A stretch of 50,181 nt of DNA, taken from contig CAZZKG010000024.1 in the NCBI GenBank assembly GCA_964654825.1, forward strand, positions 1 through 50,181, read 5' to 3'. The stretch comes from CAZZKG01 sp964654825. GTDB lineage: Bacteria > Gemmatimonadota > CAZMKB01. The translations under genes and the position numbers were made by a program. Numbering within the stretch: position 1 is the stretch's first letter; every line of letters begins with the position of its first letter. Under the pieces are notes generated by a model. That model did not search any database. It was not told the DNA's origin and was given only the letters and a program-made list of their open reading frames with translations. This document shows, piece after piece, positions 35,296-43,117 of this stretch.

Positions 35296-37319
35296 GATTT
35301 ACGCCCTCCGCTCTCAACCTTCTCTTCTTCCGGGGAAGCATCTTCAGGAGACGCATCTTCACCATCGGCCAGGATCCCCCTTTCGATAAAATCTTCGCTC
35401 ACGTAGTCGAGACCCAATTCATGCAATGACTCCCCAGTAGGGATGCCGTCGTCATTCCACCCCTTGAGTTTGTAATAGGCATCCAGGAGCTCCTTTTCAA
35501 GCTCGGGGAATCTCTTCTTCCAGTGGTTCTCCGGAGGCTTATCGTCTTTTCTCCTCATGCCTCTTCGTATATTCACGGCTCTCACCAGAGTCCGGTACCT
35601 CCTGGCTGCCTGCGTCAGTTTATCTTCATCCATGTCGATCCCGGCACCCGCTGAGATGAATTTCGGGTAATTGTGGATATGATACGGTGGCTTCAAAGGA
35701 AACGATGAAAGGCCGGCGCACATACCGAGGGCGTCATCGATGTAGTGCATCCTCTCCTGCCAGTCGACGATATCGCAGGTCATTTCGACAGTGGGGTAAT
35801 AAGGGATCGAGTTCTCTCCGCGGAGTTCCCAGTCCAGAAAATACTGTTTGAACTTCTCATCTGGAACCTGGATCCAATCCTTAACAAACGCTTCTCTCTG
35901 GTCTCTCTCGGGGAAAGGCGCCTGGGGGAACTGCCCTTCGATCTGGGTTATGTTTATTTTCTCGCCGGTAGAATACATGAGGAAATAAATGGGATTCAGC
36001 ATTGACAGTTTGAGAGGCAGCTGCTCATGTTTCTTTATCGTGTTGTGAGCGTATGCTTCGGCGCCGTTACCGATCTCTTTTGCCGCCCAGTACGTACCAT
36101 TTGCCAGGACATCGCCTATCCCTTCCCGCCGGACGATCCTGTCGAGCAGCCAGTAGAACCTCTCCTCGTTGTCGGACGGCAGTCCCGGCATGTCATCATC
36201 AGTCAGGATGCCGTTTTCATACAGTTCGAGAGCGAAGGCCATAACCTGCGGGGTCGAGTATCCGTCCACGCCGTACTCCGTGGCGCGTTGAGCGATTCTG
36301 AGACCGAAATCCAGGTTCGACATGGCCGCCATCGTGTACGTCAGCTTAGTGAAGCACTTCATCATATATGTCGGGAGTCCCGGGAGGGAAATCGTGGCTC
36401 CGCACTCCATCGGGCAATTGTAGCAGCTGACCAGCCGCGTCCGGGCGCTTTTCATCGTCTCGGTCCACTCTTTTTCGATCTCCTCGGTCCAGAAACCTTT
36501 CCTGCGAAGGCGGGAATTGCCCCACATGAAATTCTCGGTGTGCCACTTCTCATCATGTATTTTCATCTCCTGCGGTGACCCGAGCCCGGCTAAAATGGGC
36601 ATCACCCCCGGAATCGGGTTTTCTTCCCGGAACTTTATGTACTCCAGTACTTCGTTGCAGAGCTCGAGGTATTCGGCGGGCCGGGCGAGATTCACGTCAT
36701 TTGTTCCACGAACGGCGATCGCCTTCACCCCTTTATCTCCCATAACGGCCCCGATCCCGCCACGGCTGGCACTGGATCTGCCCTGCTCGATTGAGGCGAA
36801 GTAGACCCTGTTCTCACCGGCCAGGCCGATCGCGGCCACCTGCGCTTTCGGCTCATTCAGCTCCCGGCGGATGAGCCCGATGGTTTCATTGGAGCCTTTC
36901 CCCTCGAGATGCGAGGCATCGCGTATTTCTACTCTGTCATTGTGTATCCACAGATAAACCAGATCGGGGGACTTGCCGCGAAGGATCACTTTGTCATAAC
37001 CGGCATGCTTCAATTCGGGGGCCCAGAACCCCCCCATCATCGAAAACGCCATCAACTCGGTCTGAGGAGAGATGGTAGAAACAATGGTGCGGTTACAACC
37101 GGTAGCGGGCGTGCCGCACAGGAGACCCGTGGCGAATATGAGGAGATTGTCAGGCGAGAAGGGTTCAACTTCAGGGGGGACCCTGTCCCACAGTATCCTG
37201 GCGTTCGTACCGAGCCCCCCGAGGTAGAGTTCGGTGTCTCTCGGGTCTGTTGCAACCCGCTCGATGTTTCCCCGGGTGAGATCGATCTCCAGATTGAACC
37301 CTGTCTCCGCGTATCTCAT
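35292..37319 (-). CDS. bamB: BamB-like tungsten AOR-family oxidoreductase
   Basis: The 675-residue member of the aldehyde ferredoxin oxidoreductase family holds a W-bis-pyranopterin and one [4Fe-4S] cluster. It begins MRYAETGFNLEIDLTRGNIE, then GGLGTNARILWDRVPPEV, and carries the cluster cysteines CYNCPMEC with a fourth in ALGMCAGLSS. The middle part (HNTIKKHEQLPLKLSMLNP, EKINITQIEGQFPQAPFPE) is, from memory, very close to BamB of Geobacter. BamB is the active-site subunit of ATP-independent class II benzoyl-CoA reductase, which forms cyclohexa-1,5-diene-1-carbonyl-CoA. The BamC-, D-, E- and F-like genes follow in the same operon. The alternative is an AOR for another acyl-CoA or aldehyde. 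The C-terminus has an unusual acidic repeat (EDASPEDASPEEE). Confidence 0.8.
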   Translation of the reverse strand: MRYAETGFNLEIDLTRGNIERVATDPRDTELYLGGLGTNARILWDRVPPEVEPFSPDNLLIFATGLLCGTPATGCNRTIVSTISPQTELMAFSMMGGFWAPELKHAGYDKVILRGKSPDLVYLWIHNDRVEIRDASHLEGKGSNETIGLIRRELNEPKAQVAAIGLAGENRVYFASIEQGRSSASRGGIGAVMGDKGVKAIAVRGTNDVNLARPAEYLELCNEVLEYIKFREENPIPGVMPILAGLGSPQEMKIHDEKWHTENFMWGNSRLRRKGFWTEEIEKEWTETMKSARTRLVSCYNCPMECGATISLPGLPTYMMKCFTKLTYTMAAMSNLDFGLRIAQRATEYGVDGYSTPQVMAFALELYENGILTDDDMPGLPSDNEERFYWLLDRIVRREGIGDVLANGTYWAAKEIGNGAEAYAHNTIKKHEQLPLKLSMLNPIYFLMYSTGEKINITQIEGQFPQAPFPERDQREAFVKDWIQVPDEKFKQYFLDWELRGENSIPYYPTVEMTCDIVDWQERMHYIDDALGMCAGLSSFPLKPPYHIHNYPKFISAGAGIDMDEDKLTQAARRYRTLVRAVNIRRGMRRKDDKPPENHWKKRFPELEKELLDAYYKLKGWNDDGIPTGESLHELGLDYVSEDFIERGILADGEDASPEDASPEEEKVESGGRKS

Positions 37320-37401
37320 TTTTTCGCCCCTCAGTGGATCTGCTCGGAATACGACGGACGTGGCGCGTCACCGTATTCATGAACAGGATCACATATCCTG
37401 G

Positions 37402-38088
37402 TTAACCTTTCCTTCCGAATCCCGCTTTCCCTCCAACCAGTTCTTTTTCCAGAGGGATCATGTTGAGGATATCAAACCCCAGGGATTTGAAGTAAGAGAT
37501 CAGATCGCCCTCGTACCAGGCGACCAGCGTGCGGACCCTCTTCACATTCTTTCTCTCGAAATGGTCCATCAGCGTTTCCCCGAGTTTGTGACCTATACCT
37601 CTACCCTGGTAACCGGGATCGACCCCGAGTACCTTGATCCAACCCGTCTTTTCACTGCTGCCGAACTCCCAGAGTCCCGTCTCGGCCAGGACGAACCCGA
37701 CCAGCTTCCCATCTAGTAGGGCACCGAGATTCATCAGGGGGTCGCCCCGCTCGAGATGAAACGTCGCTGTCTCTTTGAGGTATTCCATTCTCTCCGAGTC
37801 ATCCAGGTTGCCCACCCGTTTGATCTTCTCCTCGATATCCAGGATCGCTTCGAGGTCATCGATCGTCAGCATCCTGACGTCGATCGTCGTGGATATTTCC
37901 TTCCACAACCGTGACCTGCCGATCTTCCTGAAATGGATCTTGCCTTCCGCTTTGAGGATCTCGAGATACTTTGACACGGTGTGACGGGTGAGACTCAGCA
38001 TTTCGGCGAGCTCTTCCGCCTGAAGACCGGCCGGAGACGCCTTGAGATTGTTGAGGATACGGCCCTGAATGTTCTTCTCAGCCATCAT
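37402..38088 (-). CDS. wHTH-GNAT fusion regulator of the bam-like operon
   Basis: The product of about 228 residues has an N-terminal winged helix-turn-helix (about 1-65, with LQAEELAEMLSLTRHTVSKY and GRSRLWKE). A GNAT acetyltransferase domain occupies the rest; its acetyl-CoA loop is VLGVDPGYQGRGIGHKLGE, followed by LVAWYEGDLISYFKSLGF. I start it at ATG 38088, after GGATC, because the longer frame to 38154 would translate the promoter and operator. It is the first gene of the operon, 82 bases before the BamB-like gene. A GNAT domain binds acyl-CoA, so it may sense a pathway CoA ester (inference). Confidence 0.82.
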   Translation of the reverse strand: MMAEKNIQGRILNNLKASPAGLQAEELAEMLSLTRHTVSKYLEILKAEGKIHFRKIGRSRLWKEISTTIDVRMLTIDDLEAILDIEEKIKRVGNLDDSERMEYLKETATFHLERGDPLMNLGALLDGKLVGFVLAETGLWEFGSSEKTGWIKVLGVDPGYQGRGIGHKLGETLMDHFERKNVKRVRTLVAWYEGDLISYFKSLGFDILNMIPLEKELVGGKAGFGRKG

Positions 38089-38100
38089 TCTGATCCAATT

Positions 38101-38154
38101 ATGGTTACCAATATTGGTTACCATAATAATACCAGAAAATCCTCCCCCTGTCAA
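38101..38154 (-). promoter_or_regulatory. Sigma70-like promoter with 24-bp operator
   Basis: On the - strand TTGACA (38154-38149) and TATTAT (38131-38126) are separated by exactly 17 bases. Immediately after the -10 lies ATGGTAACCAAT-ATTGGTAACCAT (38124-38101, - strand). This is a 24-base inverted repeat in which 11 of 12 pairs match. It covers the expected transcription start and ends just before the regulator's ribosome site. The arrangement is that of an autorepressed operon, with the wHTH-GNAT protein as the obvious binder. Confidence 0.75.
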
Positions 38155-38395
38155 GGAAATTGTCCGAAAATTGCGTATAGTGGTTGATTTTATGAAAAAT
38201 ACGCGAGATTCTCACATCTCTTCTGAGCAAGGTCGAGAGGAAGGAGGAAATATCCCGGAAGTTTGATAACCTTCAAAGCAGTGGATCATCTGCTCACGAG
38301 GTGAAGAGATTACTGGAGAAGTGGCAGAATCGTCGTGGGGGTAGACAGGGAAATCCCTCCTGAGAGGTTCTGTCAATGATCAACATGGTGTTCCA

Positions 38396-40147
38396 TCAAC
38401 GGCCGGTGATCGGAATTGATCTTTGAACCTCCAGTCTGATCTCCCAGGAATCCTCAATGAATTTGTCAGCGACAGTATCGGTGTTCTCCGTAACCTCCCC
38501 ATCAAACACCTCGCCATCCCATATCTCTTCGTGGATGATCCCCACTCTGCCCTTCACCGTATACATTCCCAGTGGAGCACTGTGGGGAATGTGCAGGTAC
38601 ACATTTCCGGTAATGGATGAGCCCGGTGGAATCGAAACATCGAGGATGCTGTCCCGGATCGAGTTGTTCGGTCCGCTCACCGCTACCCACCCGTCGAATG
38701 CTACGTAATCAGTACAGGGATTCGCTACTGTGAACTCCCATGTGACAGTCTCTCCACGTTGCCCGGTCGATGGGGTGTTCTCAAAAGTGAGAGAAGGACA
38801 TGAAAATTCCGGATACTGATACTCGAATGCCCCCATGTCTACTCTGTCACCACCGTTCTGAGGAACTTCCGCCGCCGGATCCCCGGAATCGATGCATGGT
38901 GAGTCCGGTGAGAGTTCGTAGTTGTCACCTTCAGTATCCACGAACAACGGTTCGGTGTCGATGTTGCCCGTTCCAGGCCAACCGTTTTGTATGTCGCAGT
39001 AGCTTACCGTGACCGAACTCGAGCCGTCCACGCTGATTTCCGACCCCCAGTAGCTATCCCAGAATATCGTGTTTACTATTTCGACATCTGAATTCAGGAT
39101 GTGTGCCGCCTCAGCACTCACATCGCTCCAATTGCCGAAGAAAGTGTTGTTTTCGATGAGACAGGAAGTCTCACCGGAACAGTAAATACCCGATCCATAC
39201 GTTTCCTCGGCCCAGTTTTTTGCGACGAGGTTCCCGATTACGGTCGATTCAACATCATTGTTGAGACTGATGGCACCACCATCACCCGAAATCGCATAAT
39301 GTGATTGATTCTCCGTAATGATGTTTCCATAAATAGCCACCGTTGAAGTGCTCGAGTAGATACCGCCCCCGCCGGTGTGCGCATCGTTTCCATGTATCAG
39401 ATTATCACGAATCTCTATGCTCGACCCGATGCTGTAGATACCAGCACCGTTTCCCAGTTCATACCAGGTGTTGTTATTCTCGATAGTGTTACTTTCGATG
39501 AGGACTTCAGATGACATGCTGTAAACAGCACCCCCGTTTGATGCCGCATTTCCGTAAAAGATATTGTCGGTGATTCTCACCGTTGCTTCCGAACAGTATA
39601 TACCTCCTCCCTGGCCGTAAGGAGCATCGTTGTTTCTGATATTATTGCCGATAATAGTAATGTCGGCTCCCTGGCAGTACACGGCACCGCCCGATCCCGG
39701 TCCCTCGGATTGATACGCGGTGTTAGACTCCAGGACATTTCCAGTTATTACTGGAGATGCTCCATCACAGAGGATACCGCCACCACCCGGATCACCGCCG
39801 TATCCATTGGTTACCGTGAATCCCTGAACAACAGAAGTTGAATCCTCCCCGCTGTGCAGATAAAAACCGCGGTGTGTATTCCACTTATCGCCCTGGCAGT
39901 CGATGATGCAGCTGTCAGGTCCGTTCTCAGACATGACGACTATGGCTTTCCCCAGAAAGTCTATGTCCCGGTTCCCGTCACCTGTGTAAATACCATCGGA
40001 CACCAGTACCGTATCGCCATCTACCGCCTCATTAATTCCTTCTTGAATCGTCGCCGCGTCAGAAGGGACATTTACAGTATTCGCCGGAAGCATCGAAACG
40101 TAGAACAAGAGAATCATAGCTGAGAAGAAGAGTACAATTGCACGCAT
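38396..40147 (-). CDS. Secreted beta-helix protein with Ig-like C-terminus
   Basis: The product of about 583 residues has a signal peptide (MRAIVLFFSAMILLFYVSML). The parallel beta-helix starts with NVPSDAATIQEGINEAVDGD and carries many GGAIYC/GGGIYS rungs, the Omp/polymorphic beta-helix pattern. It closes with ELSPDSPCIDSGDP and VDMGAFEY. A C-terminal Ig-like domain of about 130 residues (VTWEFTVANPC, FDGWVAVSGPN, VYLHIPHSAPLGMYTVKG) follows; a related domain ends the FG-GAP protein further right. ATG 40147 has GGAG eight bases upstream. It has no NYPNPFNP domain, so its export route may differ from its neighbours. Confidence 0.8.
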   Translation of the reverse strand: MRAIVLFFSAMILLFYVSMLPANTVNVPSDAATIQEGINEAVDGDTVLVSDGIYTGDGNRDIDFLGKAIVVMSENGPDSCIIDCQGDKWNTHRGFYLHSGEDSTSVVQGFTVTNGYGGDPGGGGILCDGASPVITGNVLESNTAYQSEGPGSGGAVYCQGADITIIGNNIRNNDAPYGQGGGIYCSEATVRITDNIFYGNAASNGGAVYSMSSEVLIESNTIENNNTWYELGNGAGIYSIGSSIEIRDNLIHGNDAHTGGGGIYSSTSTVAIYGNIITENQSHYAISGDGGAISLNNDVESTVIGNLVAKNWAEETYGSGIYCSGETSCLIENNTFFGNWSDVSAEAAHILNSDVEIVNTIFWDSYWGSEISVDGSSSVTVSYCDIQNGWPGTGNIDTEPLFVDTEGDNYELSPDSPCIDSGDPAAEVPQNGGDRVDMGAFEYQYPEFSCPSLTFENTPSTGQRGETVTWEFTVANPCTDYVAFDGWVAVSGPNNSIRDSILDVSIPPGSSITGNVYLHIPHSAPLGMYTVKGRVGIIHEEIWDGEVFDGEVTENTDTVADKFIEDSWEIRLEVQRSIPITGR

Positions 40148-40488
40148 GACAGTTTCTCCAATAGGGGGATTGATATGCACAGCCCAGTGAACACATTTAG
40201 CCGGCTTCCATCATATAGATGTAACAAAGTGTGGAAACCTTACACCCATATTCAATTGTACCAGAAAACCCAAGAAATTGCAACTCCTGGCAATGCAGGA
40301 TACGATTCCTGAGAGAGAATTGTTCTGACCCGGGGAGGAACCTAAAAAGTGTTTACCACTCGGGTAAACATTCATGTCAACGTGAGGACAAAAATTCGGG
40401 AGAGCCCCCGGGGAAAAGCGGTTACTGACACTCCAATCGCCGTATGCAGGTTGGCTCTGCCCGATTCCCACCACCCGGAAGATTTTCC
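40148..40488. other. Gene-free gap between two secreted-protein genes
   Basis: The 340 bases hold the upstream region of the beta-helix gene and the 3' flank of the PD40-protein gene that ends at 40489. I see no RNA gene, no clear promoter boxes and no strong terminator hairpin here. Confidence 0.4.
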
Positions 40489-41721
40489 TTATTTCAAGAG
40501 CAACAGTTTTTTTGTGATCGTGTGACCTTCTGCCTTCAGTGTGTAGAAATACACTCCCGACGGCACAGCGATCCCTCTGTCATTCCGGCCATCCCAGACG
40601 ACCGAACTCTTCCCCTCTGGTTTTACCCCCCCATCCAACCTCCTCACAAGTTTTCCGGACAGATCATAAACCATGAGGGATATCGTCCCGGATCCTCGAA
40701 TATAATAGTCGATGCGGGTAGTCGGATTGAAGGGATTCGGATAGTTCTGATCCAATGTGAACAACCTGGGTAATCCGCTTCCGCCCGTCTCTCCTGTTCC
40801 CAGACCAGAATCCGGAAATACCGCCCGGATATCGACCCAGTATATATCGGTCTGTTCATTCGTCACGTAGGCCCGTCGTCGATTGAAAAACAGATACTTG
40901 CCATCCGGACTGACGCCGGCCGCATCATCTATTTGTTCGGTATTTATCTCAGGTCCCAGATTCACGGGGTCGGTCCAGATGCCATCCTCAAAAGAACTGA
41001 TGTAGAGATCGACCTGGCCATACCCGCCCGGCTGATTCGATTCAAATATCAGATAGCTCTGATCCGGGGCGATATAGGGAGACGCGTCATTGTATAGTGT
41101 GTTGATCGGAGATCCCAGATGCTCCAGGGAAGAGTACTCACCGCCGACCGGTGTCGATCTGTAAATATCCTGTTGTCCAAATCCACTGCTCCGATCTGAG
41201 GTGAAGTACAGTGTTGCATCACTTGCCAGGGACAGACCGAATTCCGCCGAATTCGTGTTGACAGGAGACGGCAGTTCAACGGGATCACTCCACAGGGTAT
41301 CCACCCGTTCGGAATACCAGACATTAACGGTCGGCCAACTCGGGCGTGAAGATACAAAAAAGATCCTGTTCGCGTCGGGTGAATATGCCGGAAGGAGTCC
41401 ATCTCCACTTCCTTGAAACGGAGCGTCGACAGGTTCGATCCAGGAGCTGTCATCATCCATTCGGGTGTACATCAGCGTGAATACGCCCCAGGTTCTGTCG
41501 GTCACGCCAAAGACACATTCATCCAGTTCCGGTGAAAATACCAGGGTGTACTCGTATCGGTCTTCCAGAGAGATAATACCCGGGGCAAACACCTCGGGAG
41601 TCAAACCCGGCGGAGATTGACCAAAGTATAAGCCATCCGGAGGGATCAGTGAAAAACCGGTTTCAGAGCTCATGGTTACCAGGAACAATACCCCCCCCAG
41701 CACTTTCGATAAAATTCTCAC
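40489..41721 (-). CDS. Secreted PD40 beta-propeller with T9SS tag
   Basis: The 410-residue product has a signal peptide (about 1-24). At least five PD40/WD40-like repeats follow, of the form SPDANRIFFVSSRPSWPTVN, ASDATLYFTSDRSSGFGQQD and SPDGKYLFFNRRRA. They fold as a TolB-like propeller. The C-terminal FlgD/T9SS sorting domain (LDQNYPNPFNPTTRIDYY to the final LLLLK) directs export. Such propellers are usually surface or periplasmic binding modules. The decayed PD40 gene nearby (42370-43117) is probably a paralogue. Confidence 0.82.
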   Translation of the reverse strand: MRILSKVLGGVLFLVTMSSETGFSLIPPDGLYFGQSPPGLTPEVFAPGIISLEDRYEYTLVFSPELDECVFGVTDRTWGVFTLMYTRMDDDSSWIEPVDAPFQGSGDGLLPAYSPDANRIFFVSSRPSWPTVNVWYSERVDTLWSDPVELPSPVNTNSAEFGLSLASDATLYFTSDRSSGFGQQDIYRSTPVGGEYSSLEHLGSPINTLYNDASPYIAPDQSYLIFESNQPGGYGQVDLYISSFEDGIWTDPVNLGPEINTEQIDDAAGVSPDGKYLFFNRRRAYVTNEQTDIYWVDIRAVFPDSGLGTGETGGSGLPRLFTLDQNYPNPFNPTTRIDYYIRGSGTISLMVYDLSGKLVRRLDGGVKPEGKSSVVWDGRNDRGIAVPSGVYFYTLKAEGHTITKKLLLLK

Positions 41722-41824
41722 AAAAGACCTCCTGAGATGAATGGTTGATGGACCCCCCCCGTTCTACATTATAGTGAGAGGGAAAAGCAAAAGTTTCACT
41801 TTTTCTTCTGTTTCGATTCTGCAG

Positions 41825-42400
41825 CTACTCGTACCTGATCGCATCCACCGGGTTGGCACAAGCGGCCTTGACGGCCTGGACACTCACCGTAGCGAGCGCG
41901 ATCGAGAGGGAGAGGATTCCGGCAAGGAGGAATATTCCCCAGCCGATTTCGATCCGGTAGGCGAAGCCCGCGAGCCACCGATCCATTGCGAAGTATGCGA
42001 TCCGCCAGGCGATCAGTTTGGCGATGGCCACGAGGATGAGAAATTCCTTCGTCAGGAGCCCAACGATACTCACGACCGATACACCGAGTGCTTTGCGGAT
42101 CCCGATCTCCTTCGTCATCTGCTCCGCGGAGTAGGCGCTCATCCCGAAGAGACCGAGGCATCCTGTAAAAATCGCAAGTGCACTGAAGTAAAACCCGAAT
42201 TTAGCGAGCCTGTCTACTCTCCACTATTTACTGTTGAGATACTTCTCCAGGAAAACACAGTAAAAGGGACGATCGGGGATCAACTCATGCCATTTCTGCT
42301 CCAGGCGTTCGAGCGTTTCCGGGACATGCTTTTCACCATAACAATAGACACCTCTATATTTGTGACGTTCCACCTGTTGAAGTTGAGCATGCTTTTCGAT
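41825..42400 (-). pseudogene. C-terminal fragment of FtsX/MacB-type ABC permease
   Basis: Only the last part of an ABC-transporter permease remains. Upstream it reads HVPETLERLEQKWHELIPDR and CVFLEKYLNSK, then an in-frame TAG (42226-42224), then WRVDRLAKFGFYFSALAIFT, GCLGLFG, EIGIRKALGVSV, LLTKEFLILVAIAKLIAWRI and the family end ANPVDAIRYE. The whole N-terminal transmembrane and periplasmic part is missing. The upstream boundary (about 42360-42470) is a junction with a PD40 gene in the same frame. Truncation plus a nonsense codon make it non-functional. Confidence 0.85.
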
Positions 42401-43117
42401 GGACAGGACCGTAACCGGTCTTCGCTTGCCGAGGCTTGTTTCATAGAGAGATTTGAGTAGGTCGGGTTCACGATAGCTCATCCGGAGGTCAGCATCCCCG
42501 AAACCTCCGTTTCGATCGGAATTGAAGAAGATCTTGTCTCCTTTGAAGGAGATTGAGGCGCCACCCTCCCATGAATTGTAATTGAATTTCCAGCCCAGAT
42601 TGCGCGCCTCCCCCCATAATCCACCCTCCCGAAATGAAGACCAGAGGTCGTCACCACTATAACCATTAGGATGATTCGAGGCGAAGCAGAGGTTTACTTC
42701 GAGCGTTGACACAGCAGAGTTCTTCTCTGCGAAGGAAGTGTTCACGTTTGATACGAGATTATACGGGACACCCCAGGCATTACCGGTTCTCTCTTAGTAC
42801 CAGATATCCATCTCCCGGTATCCACCCGTACGATCGGAGTTGAAATACAAGCTGTTTCCATTTCGTGATATCTCAGGTGCCCTCTCCTCATAAGTGCTGT
42901 TGACGGGGGAACCCAGGTTTACGGGTGGCGACCATTTTACCTCGTCTAACGCTCATCCAGATATTGTAATCTCCTTCTCCGCCTGGCCTGTCCGAGGAAA
43001 AGAAGAGCGTTTCACCGGTACAGGAAATAGAAGGAATAAAGTTCCGTGTATGAGGAGTTCACAACTGATCCGAGGTTCACCGCCGAATCCCATTCCGAAC
43101 CGTTCCATGTGTTCATC
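42370..43117 (-). pseudogene. Decayed PD40 propeller gene fused to permease remnant
   Basis: PD40 repeats are readable in more than one frame. They include MNTWNGSEWDSAVNLGSVVN, then PSISCTGETLFFSSDRPGG in another frame, then WSPPVNLGSPVNSTYEERAP and SLYFNSDRTGGYREMDIWY. A stop TAA (42796-42794) follows, then NVNTSFAEKNSAV and ISFKGDKIFFNSDRNGGFGD. At least two frameshifts (near 43030 and 42940) and one nonsense codon are seen. There is no signal peptide. The remnant begins one base after the stop of the arylsulfotransferase-like gene and runs in frame into the FtsX fragment, so a deletion joined two unrelated genes. Confidence 0.82.

Noticed and set aside
38089..38154. Extended start of the wHTH-GNAT protein at TTG 38154
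   Set aside because: That codon is part of the TTGACA box; translation would run through the promoter and operator.
42224..42226. TAG as pyrrolysine or readthrough codon
   Set aside because: The surrounding gene is a truncated permease fragment fused to a frameshifted PD40 gene, so a nonsense mutation is sufficient.
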